Under the pieces are notes generated by a model that saw nothing but the letters and a program-made list of their open reading frames with translations, made no database searches and was not told the DNA's origin. A stretch of 64,000 nt of DNA from Streptomyces sp. FIT100. GTDB lineage: Bacteria; Actinomycetota; Actinomycetes; Streptomycetales; Streptomycetaceae. How positions within the stretch are numbered: the stretch's first letter is position 1; each line of letters begins with the position of its first letter. Positions 40,263-48,886 of the stretch are shown here, piece after piece. The stretch lies in the NCBI RefSeq assembly GCF_024584805.1, contig NZ_CP075715.1, forward strand, positions 7,819,083-7,883,082, read 5' to 3'. Both the position numbers and the translations under genes were made by a program.

Positions 40263-40464
40263 GCTTATCGTGTCTCCCAATCTGCGAGGCGGGCCGCCCC
40301 GCGGTCTTCCGTCGGCGTCGCCCGGTTCGATCCGACGAGCATCGAGCGTAACCTCTGGTCCTTCCGTGCCGGCCCGGGTCGCCGCAACGGCCGCCCCCGC
40401 GGCGCCTCGGCGTACCCGGCCCCCCCCCGCGGCGTACCCGGCCCGGACGGTCGGCTCCGGACGG

Positions 40465-40884
40465 TCAGCGCAGCTCGTTGATGCGGATGAGGTTGCCCGA
40501 GGGATCGCGGAAGGCGCAGTCGCGGATCCCGTAGGGCTGCTCGGTCGGCTCCTGTACGACTTCGGCACCGGCGGCCTGCACCTGCTTGAAGGTGCCGTCG
40601 AGGTCGGTGGTGGCCAGGGTGAGGCGGGCGTAACTTCCCTTGGCCATCATCGCGACGATCATGCGGCGCTCGTCTTCGGTGACGCCGGGGTCGGCGGCCG
40701 GCGGTTCCAGGACGATGGACGTGCCGGGCTGGCCGACGGGTCCGACCGTGATCCAGCGCATCCCGTCGTAGCCGACGTCGTTGCGGACCTCGAAGCCGAG
40801 GATGTCGCGGTAGAAGGCCAGGGAGGCCTCCGGGTCGTCATGCGGAAGGAAGGTCCAGTGAATGGTGATGTCCATGGCGGTCAC
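40465..40884 (-). CDS. VOC family protein (glyoxalase-like)
   Basis: A 139-residue VOC protein: WTFLPHDDPEASLAFYRDILGFEVRNDVGYDGMRWITVG, then LTLATTDLDGTFKQVQAAGAEVVQEPTEQPYGIRDCAFRDPSGNLIRI. It is a close relative of the one at 36.6 kb. It lies 200 bases upstream of the UvrA-like gene on the same strand and may share its expression. A role in binding or modifying the compound handled by the UvrA-like protein is inferred only from position. Confidence 0.86.
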   Translation of the reverse strand: MTAMDITIHWTFLPHDDPEASLAFYRDILGFEVRNDVGYDGMRWITVGPVGQPGTSIVLEPPAADPGVTEDERRMIVAMMAKGSYARLTLATTDLDGTFKQVQAAGAEVVQEPTEQPYGIRDCAFRDPSGNLIRINELR

Positions 40885-41005
40885 GCTAGCCGCGGCTCGA
40901 GGACCAGGGCTTCTCCATTCCTGACCGGTCCGGGCACCACCGCACCGTGGCGGCGCCCGGACCGGTCAGGGCCCTCGGGACAAGCGCTGAACGCCGGACC
41001 TCCGG

Positions 41006-41479
41006 CTATCCGAACTGGCCCGGCTGATAGTCGCCGGCGGGCTGCTGGACGATGACGTTCATCCGGTTGAAGGCGTTGATGAGGGCGATCAGGGACACCA
41101 GGGCGGCGAGCTGGTCCTCGTCGTAGTGCTTGGCGGCGTTCGCCCAGGCCGCGTCGGTGACGCCACCGGCGGCGTCCGCGATGCGGGTGCCCTGCTCCGC
41201 CAGCTCCAGGGCGGCGCGCTCGGCCTCGGTGAAGACCGTGGCCTCGCGCCAGGCGGCGACCAGGTTGAGCCGCAGCGGGGTCTCGCCGGCCGCGGCGGCG
41301 TCCTTGGTGTGCATGTCGGTGCAGAAACCGCAGCCGTTGATCTGGCTGGCGCGGATCTTCACCAGCTCCTGCGCCGCCGCAGGCAGCGTCGAGCCCGAGA
41401 CCACCTTGTCGGCCGAGACGATGTGCTTCAGGAACTTGCCTGCCGTCGGGTTGGCGAAGACGTTCAAACGGGCATCCAT
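41006..41479 (-). CDS. Carboxymuconolactone decarboxylase family (AhpD-like)
   Basis: A 157-residue helical protein. ELVKIRASQINGCGFCTDMHTKDA gives the AhpD redox pair C50/C53 with H57, and the second block is LRLNLVAAWREATVFTEAERAALELAEQGTRI. It probably reduces peroxide or relays reducing power. Start ATG 41479. Confidence 0.9.
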   Translation of the reverse strand: MDARLNVFANPTAGKFLKHIVSADKVVSGSTLPAAAQELVKIRASQINGCGFCTDMHTKDAAAAGETPLRLNLVAAWREATVFTEAERAALELAEQGTRIADAAGGVTDAAWANAAKHYDEDQLAALVSLIALINAFNRMNVIVQQPAGDYQPGQFG

Positions 41480-41658
41480 GGCGGACTCCTCTGCCGTTGT
41501 CGGTGACTGCGACTGTGACTGCACACCTATGACGGAACGGCTCGCCACGATGTGACAGGAGCGAACGCGACGCGCGAATCGAGCCTCGCCGGAGGGCGGA
41601 TCCGGGCCCTGGTGGTGGCGGGCGGATGCGGCGGCGGCAAGATGCACATGTGTCCACC

Positions 41659-42015
41659 ATGGTCGTTGAGATTCACGTGCCCTTGTCGCCCGCGCCGAAC
41701 CTGCCGGACGGTGCCTGCCCGTACCCCTGGATCGAGGAGATCGAGGACTTCCTGGCCGATCTCGACGACCACGGCGATGCGGCGGTCTTCGACGACGGAG
41801 AGGAGCACGCAGGCGCCTACGTCTTCCTCATCACCGGAGCCGGCGAAGGGGACCCTCCGGAGGATCTTCTGGAGGACCTTCTGGACGACCTTCTGGAGGT
41901 GGCGTCCCGGCTGGCCATGCTGCCGGGGGTCCCCGCCGGGGTGGTCGCGTTCATCAGCGACGACGAGGCCGAGGAGTTCGGGCTGGGCCGACGGATATCG
42001 CTTCCGCTTCCATGA
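41659..42015 (+). CDS. Small acidic hypothetical protein
   Basis: A 118-residue protein from ATG 41659 (GTG 41650 and ATG 41626 in frame). It is strongly acidic, with EEIEDFLADLDDHGDAAVFDDGEEHAG and a repeated LLEDLLDDLLE coded by 12-bp near-repeats at 41,865-41,905. The pattern strand-acidic helix-strand recalls small Streptomyces proteins next to regulators; no family is recognised. Confidence 0.55.
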   Translation: MVVEIHVPLSPAPNLPDGACPYPWIEEIEDFLADLDDHGDAAVFDDGEEHAGAYVFLITGAGEGDPPEDLLEDLLDDLLEVASRLAMLPGVPAGVVAFISDDEAEEFGLGRRISLPLP

Positions 42016-42232
42016 CCTGACGTGCGAGACGCACCTCCGATTCGCGGGAACGGTGCCGGGCCACCGTGTGAGTGACGAAGTGAAGCTCTCGGTGGATGGG
42101 TTCCCGACCGCGAGCGACCTGTCCGCCGGAGCTGCTGGTGGCCACACGACCGTCAGTCCCACCGCCCCCATCGCGGGGGACCGACGAATGGACAGTTGCC
42201 GGAACAGGGTTGGAGAGAAAGGTCCGTTGACG

Positions 42233-43258
42233 ATGCGCGACACTGCTGTAGTGCTGTCCGGCTACGGACCCGTGGGCCGGGCCTACGCCGAGCATCTGCT
42301 CAGCAACGGCTCGGAGCTCGCACGCTTCCACGGCGTACGGCCACGCGTCGCGGCCGTACGCACCGGCGCGGCGGAGTGCCTGCCACCCGACGACGGCCGG
42401 CCGCCCCCGCCGCGCGCCTCCTGGCGACCGCTGCGCCCACTGGCCGAGACCCTGCGGTTGACGAGGGCCGCGGTCCTGGTCCAGGCGGTGCCTTCCACCC
42501 CCGAGGTGCGCGACCGGGCCGCCGCAGAGGCCATCGCCGCGCTGCGGGCCGGAGTGCACGTGGTCACCGCGACCAAGAGCCATCTGCTCAGCCACTGGCG
42601 CCAGTTGGCCGAGGCCGCCGGGACGGGCGGCGCCCTGATCAGGATCTCGGGTGCCACCGGGGCGGCCCTGCCCGCCGGCGACCTGGCACGGGTCGGGGTA
42701 CGCGGCCTCGGCTGCCGGTCGGTCCGCGCCTGCCCCAATGGCACCGTCACCTTCGTCCTCGACCGGCTCGCGGCGGGCGATTCGCTGGCCGCCGCGGTCG
42801 CCGAGGCCCGGCGCCGCGGCATCGCCGAGGCCGACCCGACGGCCGACCTGTCCGGCTCGGACGCGGCCACGAAGACGCGCCTGCTGGCAGGTCTGCTGTG
42901 GGGGTGGGACGTATCGGCCGTCCAGACACACCTGGAAGGCGTGGACGAGCACACGGCGCGCGCGGCGCGGGCGGCGGCCGCCACCGGAGGCCGCCTGCGG
43001 GCGGTGGCGACGGCTGAGGCCGACGACCCCCACGTGGTCCGGGTCCGGTTGGAGGAAACAGGGCCGGGAGACCCGCTGTACGCGCTCGCCGGGCCGGAGA
43101 AGGCCGTGGTGTACCGCTGCCCCGAGGCGGGCGACATCACGGTCAGCGGCGGTCGTTCCAGCCCGCTCGGCGCGGCCTTGGCCATGGTCAAGGACACCCT
43201 GGACGTCACAGCACCCGCACGCACCGGCTTCGGCCCCGTACCGCACGTGCTGCGATGA
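42233..43258 (+). CDS. Homoserine dehydrogenase-like protein
   Basis: A 341-residue enzyme from ATG 42233 (GGAGAGAAAGG upstream). The NAD(P) fold is VVLSGYGPVGRAYAEHLL; HVVTATKSHLLSHWRQL and IRISGATGAALPAGDL correspond to the active-site region (normally TANK and GGIP). The later ISEADPTADLSGSDAATKTRLLAGLLWG-like text (here IAEADPTADLSGSDAATK) is the homoserine dehydrogenase catalytic block, with its Lys. The regulatory ACT domain is absent. It may be a second, unregulated homoserine dehydrogenase or act on a related aspartate semialdehyde; no threonine genes adjoin. Confidence 0.82.
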   Translation: MRDTAVVLSGYGPVGRAYAEHLLSNGSELARFHGVRPRVAAVRTGAAECLPPDDGRPPPPRASWRPLRPLAETLRLTRAAVLVQAVPSTPEVRDRAAAEAIAALRAGVHVVTATKSHLLSHWRQLAEAAGTGGALIRISGATGAALPAGDLARVGVRGLGCRSVRACPNGTVTFVLDRLAAGDSLAAAVAEARRRGIAEADPTADLSGSDAATKTRLLAGLLWGWDVSAVQTHLEGVDEHTARAARAAAATGGRLRAVATAEADDPHVVRVRLEETGPGDPLYALAGPEKAVVYRCPEAGDITVSGGRSSPLGAALAMVKDTLDVTAPARTGFGPVPHVLR

Positions 43259-43448
43259 CGGGCTCCGAGGCGCCGGTTCGCCGTGGACCGCCGCAGCTGA
43301 TCCATCAGGGGCCACCCGACCCGGGAAACGCGGCGCTGCCGCACCGCGAGCCGCTGCGGACCAGCGCGACCCGCGAAGATCCACCAGGGCCTGGGCACGG
43401 GGATCGGCCGGCCGGTCGCGAGGGGACCCGGCGTTGTCCGGGGTAGTC

Positions 43449-43459
43449 GTCACCTGTCA
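43449..43459. promoter_or_regulatory. 11-bp inverted repeat arm before the CGNR gene
   Basis: GTCACCTGTCA stands 11 bases before the CGNR start codon; its exact reverse complement, TGACAGGTGAC, stands 31 bases after the gene at 44076. A pair of regulator sites is likely. Confidence 0.5.
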
Positions 43460-43469
43460 GGATGGTGAT

Positions 43470-44045
43470 ATGGAGCACGTCTTCCCCTCCGGACGCCCGG
43501 CGCTCGACTTCGCTGGAACGCTGCGCGCAAGGCGCGGTCCCAGTCCCCGGGAGATGCTTCACTCGCCGGAAAGTCTCAGCTCCTGGTTCCGCGAATGCCG
43601 GATCGTGGAGAGCGACATCGCCTGCCGGCCTCTTGATCTTCGCAAGGCGGTCGCCCTGCGGGAGGCGATCTATCACCTGGTCGTCGCGAGGATCACCGGC
43701 GCGCGGTACGACCAGGAGGCACTGGGCGTGGTGAACGACACGGCACGTCAACCACCACCCGTTCCTCAGCTCACCGAGGACGGGCGACGCGTCGAAGCCA
43801 CCGTTCAGCAGGCACTCTCCCATGTCGCCCGTGATGCCATCGCCGTCCTCGGCGGGCCTGAGGTGCCGCTGCTCAAGGAATGCGCGAATCCCGACTGCAC
43901 CCAGTTCTTCATCGATCACTCGCGGGGGGCGCGCCGGGAGTGGTGCAGGATGGATCCATGCGGCAACAAGATCAAGGCCGCCGCGTACCGGGCGCGCAAG
44001 CGCGCGAGCGGGGAGTCGGGGATCGCCGCGAACGTGTCGTCGTAG
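43470..44045 (+). CDS. CGNR zinc finger / ABATE domain regulator
   Basis: A 191-residue protein. The N-terminal ABATE domain has PALDFAGTLRARRGPSPREML and RKAVALREAIYHLV. The C-terminal CGNR zinc finger is KECANPDCTQFFIDHSRGARREWCRMDPCGNKIKAAAYRARKR. These are putative stress-responsive transcriptional regulators. Start ATG 43470, 11 bases after the repeat GTCACCTGTCA. Confidence 0.9.
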   Translation: MEHVFPSGRPALDFAGTLRARRGPSPREMLHSPESLSSWFRECRIVESDIACRPLDLRKAVALREAIYHLVVARITGARYDQEALGVVNDTARQPPPVPQLTEDGRRVEATVQQALSHVARDAIAVLGGPEVPLLKECANPDCTQFFIDHSRGARREWCRMDPCGNKIKAAAYRARKRASGESGIAANVSS

Positions 44046-44075
44046 GCCGCCCAGCGCCCCGCCCCGTCACCCCCT

Positions 44076-44086
44076 TGACAGGTGAC
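44076..44086. promoter_or_regulatory. 11-bp inverted repeat arm after the CGNR gene
   Basis: TGACAGGTGAC, the reverse complement of the site at 43449. It precedes the small gene at 44160 by 74 bases and could serve that gene's promoter. Confidence 0.5.
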
Positions 44087-44159
44087 GGGAGCGTCTGTGA
44101 CCATCATGGTCCGCTGACCCGGTGACTTCGCGCATCACATGCGCTGAGGAGGCGTCGAC

Positions 44160-44336
44160 ATGGAACAGGAACGCAAGGTCAGGGACGCAGCCCAGGTGGT
44201 GCGTCGACTGCGATTCTCCAAGCTGCCGGAACGCATCCGGCTCGAAGACACGGTCGAAGAGCGACCGGCCGTGGCACACGACCCGGCGCGGGACGCGTAC
44301 AACCCCGACGAATGGCTTGTGCGCGTCTGCCTGTGA
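44160..44336 (+). CDS. Small hypothetical protein, 58 residues
   Basis: ATG 44160 has an excellent ribosome site, GAGGAGG 7 bases upstream. The protein starts MEQERKVRDAAQVVRRLRFSK and ends YNPDEWLVRVCL. It is charged and helical in the first half. No family recognised. Good codon bias and site strength support a real gene, possibly controlled by the CGNR-linked repeat. Confidence 0.55.
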   Translation: MEQERKVRDAAQVVRRLRFSKLPERIRLEDTVEERPAVAHDPARDAYNPDEWLVRVCL

Positions 44337-44433
44337 ACCGAGTTGGCCCATGTCGGCGCGGTGTTGTTCGGCGCCATGGCGACTGCGCCCCCACGTCTGA
44401 GAACGACCGGCCATTGCTCCCCGGGAGACTCCT

Positions 44434-44520
44434 GTGAAGATCCGGAAACTCTTGATCACGCTGTCGTCGATCACAGCCGCAGGGGTGATCGCCTTCGGCT
44501 GCTTCGCCCAGGTCTTCTAG
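44434..44520 (+). CDS. Tiny membrane peptide, 28 residues
   Basis: GTG 44434 with GGGAGA 6 bases upstream encodes VKIRKLLITLSSITAAGVIAFGCF and stops after AQVF. A basic start and one hydrophobic helix suggest a membrane peptide. It lies about 100 bases after the 58-residue gene on the same strand. Confidence 0.4.
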   Translation: MKIRKLLITLSSITAAGVIAFGCFAQVF

Positions 44521-44881
44521 CCGTCTCCGCGACGGGGGACGGGGCACGCACGCGTCGGCCGTCGATCGGGCTGCCACCGACCGTCCCGGAGCGGTTCACC
44601 GACGCCCCTGCCTCCGCCGCATCGGAGCGGCAACGACGGCCGGGGCCTCGCCTCCACAAGGGATAGCCGATCCGGGCGAAGTCGCACTGGCAGCAGCCCC
44701 GCACCCTCTCCACAGCTCCGCATACACCACCCCGTCGAGCCGCCGGGGCGCGCGAATGTGCCCCTCAGCGAGAAACTCAGCGAGAAAGCTCACGTGTTCC
44801 TCTGAAGCGGCCGGTGGAGGGTTGTGCACCGTGCTGTCGGGTGACACTTCGGGCAGGGGCGGTGTCGAAAAGGGGGTCGGC

Positions 44882-45478
44882 ATGCGACTGGTGTTCCGAA
44901 GGCGCGCGGCGGCGGTGGGGGAGAGCGGGGCCCTGGACGTGTACGACGTCGCCTTCCTGGCGGGCGGGGCCCTGCGAGTGGCGGACAGCGCCGTGATCGA
45001 GCTGTTCGAACGAGGACTGGTCACGGTCCGCGTTTCGCGGGTACGTGCCGTGGGCGAGGAGCGGCCCCGGCATCCGGTCGAGCGCGCCGTGATCGCGTTG
45101 TGCCCGCGCAGCACGAGCCTGGCCTCCGTACGCGCCGCGGTGCAGCGCTGCCCGGAGGTCGAGGAGATCGGCCGCCGACTGGCAGCAGAGGGCTTGGTGA
45201 CGGGGGCTCGGCCGCGGCTCACCCGGGCGGGCAGGCGGCGTTTGCGGGCGGCTGAACGCGACGGGAGCTTGCCGGCGTATGTCGTCGCCGGTCCCGCCGC
45301 CTTGCCGGACGGGCCGGTCCGTCGCGTCGTCGTCGGCGCGGACCCGATTCCGTCCGGTTTGGGCCGGGCTCTGATCCGCATGGGCAAGGCCCTGGACCGC
45401 GACTCCGATACTTCCTCGGAGTCGGACGAGGGCTCGGGCGGCGGTTTCGGCTGCGGCGGTGGCGGCGGCAGTGACTGA
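44882..45478 (+). CDS. TIGR04222 domain protein with Gly/Cys-rich tail
   Basis: A 198-residue protein from ATG 44882. YDVAFLAGGALRVADSAVIELFERGLVTV and ALCPRSTSLASVRAAVQRCPEVEEIGRRLAAEGLV, and the tail GSGGGFGCGGGGGSD, are the features of TIGR04222 proteins. Most relatives begin with one or two membrane helices; this one does not, so it may be a soluble short form. Function unknown. Confidence 0.8.
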   Translation: MRLVFRRRAAAVGESGALDVYDVAFLAGGALRVADSAVIELFERGLVTVRVSRVRAVGEERPRHPVERAVIALCPRSTSLASVRAAVQRCPEVEEIGRRLAAEGLVTGARPRLTRAGRRRLRAAERDGSLPAYVVAGPAALPDGPVRRVVVGADPIPSGLGRALIRMGKALDRDSDTSSESDEGSGGGFGCGGGGGSD

Positions 45479-45683
45479 GGCCGAACTCGCGCCACGCATC
45501 CCGCCTGTGGCGAGGGCGTGCGGGGCGAACCCACTCGGCCACTGAGCCGCCGCGACAGTCGCCGGCAGCCGTCTTCTGGACGTCTGGACGCCTCGGACGC
45601 GCAGCATCCCCGGCATGCGCCGCAACGAAGGCCGGGTGCCCGGAGGGCCGTTGCGAGGATTGGAGAAGGGCTTGGCCCCGGAC

Positions 45684-45715
45684 GGGCTCCGCGGAGGAGG
45701 AGGTCCGCGGAGCCC
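45684..45715. terminator. Bidirectional hairpin terminator
   Basis: A perfect 12-bp stem (GGGCTCCGCGGA / TCCGCGGAGCCC) with an 8-base loop lies between the convergent TIGR04222 and secreted-protein genes. Confidence 0.8.
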
Positions 45716-45736
45716 TGACGTTGCTTCAGCGCGGTC

Positions 45737-46156
45737 TCAGCAGTGCTTCAGCCCCGGATACGGGTGCGTCCCGGTGTAGACGTCAGTGGACTTGACGAAC
45801 CCGAGGCCGTAGCTGGCGTGCACCTCGTTGCTCCAGGTGTAGTACCAGATGTTGTTGCCGCCGCTGTGCTGCTCGCCTTCCCTGTAGCAGGCGAAGTCGT
45901 GCATCGAGCCGTCGAGGAGGCCCATGGTGTAATGCCAAGCCGGATCGGAAACCCGCCCGTCCCACCAGACCTCGGCTCCGGCGCGCGGCGCGCACAAGAG
46001 GGCACCGCTGGTGAAGACAGGCCCGGAGCCGATCGAGCACGCGCTTTGATCGGATGGATCGGCAGAGGCGGCTGAGGCGACGGGTGTGGTGGACAGAACG
46101 CCAACTGCAAGCGCAACAGCAGTAAATCTCTTGAGCCATCGGGGCGTTGGAGTCAT
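45737..46156 (-). CDS. Secreted hypothetical protein
   Basis: A 139-residue exported protein. Signal peptide MTPTPRWLKRFTAVALAVGVLSTTPVASA. The mature part has four cysteines (QSACSIGSG, LLCAPRAG, DFACYREG, final HC), likely two disulfides, and many aromatic residues (EVWWDGRVSDPAWHYTMG, NNIWYYTWSNEVHASYG). The pattern suggests a small beta-barrel or SH3-like secreted domain. Family not recognised. Confidence 0.65.
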   Translation of the reverse strand: MTPTPRWLKRFTAVALAVGVLSTTPVASAASADPSDQSACSIGSGPVFTSGALLCAPRAGAEVWWDGRVSDPAWHYTMGLLDGSMHDFACYREGEQHSGGNNIWYYTWSNEVHASYGLGFVKSTDVYTGTHPYPGLKHC

Positions 46157-46624
46157 GGAAAGGTGCGTCCTTCCTTGGTTGCGAATTGAACTTTGCGGTG
46201 CGCGAGGGGCTTCTGCCCATGAGACATCGGAGGTATGCGCTCGACGCAATGCCAGCGGTGGTTTGTCGTGTCTCGGTAGCCGGATGCGCAAGTGGTCGTG
46301 GTCCGGGCTGGTGGTGCCGACGACGATCAGGCCGGTGGCTCGTTGGGAGTTGGGGGGAGGAGTGGTTGCGAAGCCCGAGGGCTGCCGGGCTGGCGAGGGC
46401 AGTGCTTGCTAGAGGATGGTTCGTTCGCTGATGTCCGTTCCTGGTGGGGCTGAAGCGGACTGCTCATCGCGGCGCTTGATCGACTACTGCTTGCCGATAC
46501 CCGTGAGTAATGTGCGAGCAGTTCGAATCGATCACGAGAGGTGGCCGCGCTCGGTGACCGGCCGACGGTGATCCCAGCAGGAAAATGCGTATGCGGCTAC
46601 GCGGCGTCAACCGATCGTGTGGGT
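46157..46624. other. Intergenic region, no gene seen
   Basis: About 470 bases of somewhat lower GC. No frame looks like a protein. It marks the change from orderly genes to the decayed accessory region. Confidence 0.5.
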
Positions 46625-46970
46625 ATGACCGTTCAGCTGGCGATCAGTGCCTTTGACTCTGCAGCACAGGATCCCGCACGACTGGGCGGCGGATCCTGGG
46701 CCGAGGTGCGGCCTCTGATCGACGGCGCAGACGTCCTGAAGGTGGTCCATCCGGAAGGGGCGGCACTCAGCTGCCGACACTGGAGGGGGCGGCCGAGCGC
46801 TGGCCGCTGGCGGTCACGAAGGAACCTCGCCGGGTCATGATCGCCGAGACGACCTGCACGGCCGGCTGCTGCGGCGCCCTGTAGGTCACCATGCGCCGCG
46901 AAGGCGATCGGGTCATCTGGGACGTATGGAAAAGCACCAGCAACATTGCTGCCGTACCCCCGCCTGCGGA
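46625..46970 (+). pseudogene. Conserved Streptomyces hypothetical protein, broken
   Basis: ATG 46625 opens QDPARLGGGSWAEVRPLIDG and DVLKVVHPEG, the start of a common Streptomyces protein. Near 46800 the frame slips by one base; the continuation reads WPLAVTKEPRRVMIAETTCTAGCCGAL, then a TAG at 46882 where tyrosine is expected, then VTMRREGDRVIWDVWKSTSN. One frameshift and one nonsense change make it a pseudogene. Confidence 0.65.
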
Positions 46971-47007
46971 ACCAGGTCGCCGGCAACGTCGGAGAAGCCG
47001 TCGAGAG

Positions 47008-47205
47008 GCCCTGGTCGACCAGGGCTTCAAGCACCAGGTCATCGCGCACGGCGCCTGCCCGGCCATCGAGGTCGAGATCGTCGAACGCAACCCGCAGGAG
47101 ACGGGGGTTGATTCCGCAACCGAAGCGGTGGAGGGGCGAGCAGACCTACGGCATCTTGAAACTGCACCGCCGCCTGGTCCGCGATTACGAGCACCGCCAT
47201 CCTCG
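47008..47205 (+). mobile_element. IS5-family transposase remnant (C-terminal part)
   Basis: LVDQGFKHQVIAHGACPAIEVEIVERNP, then after one frame change GLIPQPKRWRGEQTYGILKLHRRLVRDYEH, the end of an IS5-group DDE transposase with its final catalytic region. No 5' part and no terminal repeats found. Confidence 0.7.
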
Positions 47206-47329
47206 TTGTCGGTCTCGGCGCCCCGCGCCGATGGCGGTGAAGCCCTCAAGGCCCGTGGCCGAGGGGCCTGGGATACACCATTGCGCCCACTTGCCGCGGG
47301 CGTTGTTCCGTCCGTCGTGCTCAGCCTAT

Positions 47330-47790
47330 TGCCGTCCGGGTGGGGCTGGAGGTTGGGCGGTCCGAACTCGCCGAGGGCGGGAGACGACTTCGGATGTGTT
47401 GTCGCCGGTGATCGCGTGGTGACGCTCGGCGCGGGCCCTTTGTGGCCGCCTGGCGGGGGCCGTGGGAGGCGTTCCGGGTCTCCACCCGCTGGGAAGGGAC
47501 GCCCTCTTCGCGGAGCGGGACCTGCGGGACCTCGTGGCTGATGCCGCCGACCACCGCCTCGGCGGGCGGGAAGTCCACCGGCCTGGCCGTGCCCGGGCCG
47601 GGCACGGCGCTCTGTGCTCGGACGGCTTGGATGTGGGGGTCTTCCCGGTCTCTCGGCGCTTGGGGGAGTGGCAATCTCCGGGCGGGCGCCTTTGCGTGTG
47701 GTGTAGCGCGAGCCGCAGCCGTAGCCGGCGGCGTTGATGTTGTGGATCACGTCCTGGACCCGTCCGGGGCCGGTGAACGGTCAGCCCCGC
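47330..47790 (-). mobile_element. IS630-family transposase remnant, copy A
   Basis: Broken frames on the minus strand give VIHNINAAGYG, the RKGARPEIATP segment and, in another frame, AVVGGISHEVPQVPLREEGVPSQRVETR, the helix-turn-helix and linker of IS630 transposases (usual VVDDISHEGLRTLLREEGVSFQRVKTW). The DDE domain is gone. It is similar in DNA to the stretch at 61.6-61.96 kb. Confidence 0.65.
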
Positions 47791-47949
47791 GGGACCGGAT
47801 ACGACGCGGTTGTGGTGAAGGGCGTCGATCCGGTTGCCGACCTGTGCCCGCCGAGGTACCGATAATCGGCAGATCCACAGACGCCGTCGAGACCCCCGGC
47901 ACGGGCACCTGATCACCGTGGCAGGAGGCGGTGACGTCGTCAGCGTGTC

Positions 47950-48600
47950 GCTCACCGACACCCTCCGCGACTCACTCGCGAGCGCCCGCCAGAAGGTGCC
48001 GGACGATGTCGCCCAGGGCTGGGCTGCGTCGGGTACTTTCTCGGTGCCGCCCGACACGGACGATCTGACTGGCCTTCCCCGCCGGCTGGCCGGCTTCGCA
48101 GAGCGAGCGGCAGCCCATGAGGCCCGTCGGCTGAGGCCTTGTATAGCGCGGGCAGGGTGTGGATGCGGGCGATGGTGATGTCGGAGGTGGAGCCGGGCTC
48201 GACGTCGGAGACGCAAAGCGGGGTGCCGTCCGGGGCGGCCAGGAACTGAACGTTGCAATCGAATGTCTTGTGTTTCTGGCTGTACCACAGGTTATTGCCG
48301 TTGTCGCGGATACCGGCGAGGAGGCCTGCTTCGGTGAGAGTGCCGTCGAGGATCACGTGGGTCATGCGCTTGCGTCGGCACTGGTCCAGGATCTCGTGCA
48401 GGTCCGGGGCGTGGGTGGCGAGGACGTCGATGCCTTCATGCAGGGAGCGCTAGTCGGTGGACTGGGATACGCGGGCGTCGCGGGCCAGGCAGTGGACGCA
48501 TCCGCGGAATCAGCGCAGCACCAGCACGGTTTCGTGGAACGGGTCGAGCGCGCTGCTAATGTGCGGAGTGCCGATTCGCCGCCGGTGTGCTGAGAGTAGA
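47950..48600 (-). mobile_element. DDE_Tnp_4 (IS5-like) transposase remnant
   Basis: The clearest part is THVILDGTLTEAGLLAGIRDNGNNLWYSQKHKTFDCNVQFLAAPDGTPLCVSDVEPGSTSDITIARIHTLPALYKA with first catalytic Asp. Upstream, FHETVLVLR*FRGCVHCLARDARVS...STD*RSLHEGIDVLATHAPDLHE has two stop codons. Later catalytic blocks are lost. Confidence 0.75.
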
Positions 48601-48886
48601 CGGGACAGGTATTCCCGACACGGCGCGGGACGTCAAGCGTGGCAACATTGTGACCAGGGTGAAGCCTCTGGTGGTTACGGACATGACCTTGTGGTGAGAC
48701 CAGTCCTACCAGGAGCTTCATGTTTGTCCGTAGCCGGGCCCAGCTCGCCTGACCTGCTCATGCACGGGTGGTTCACGCTGTTTCGTATCGATCATTTCAC
48801 TGGGGAGACGCCACTGCCTCACCTGCCATGGACCCAGTGCACCTACCGGTAGAGGATGATAAAGCTCTGATGAATAACCCTCCAGG

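Noticed and set aside
46500..46560. tRNA-like T-arm text (AGTTCGAATCGATCA)
   Set aside because: No matching acceptor stem or anticodon arm can be drawn around it.
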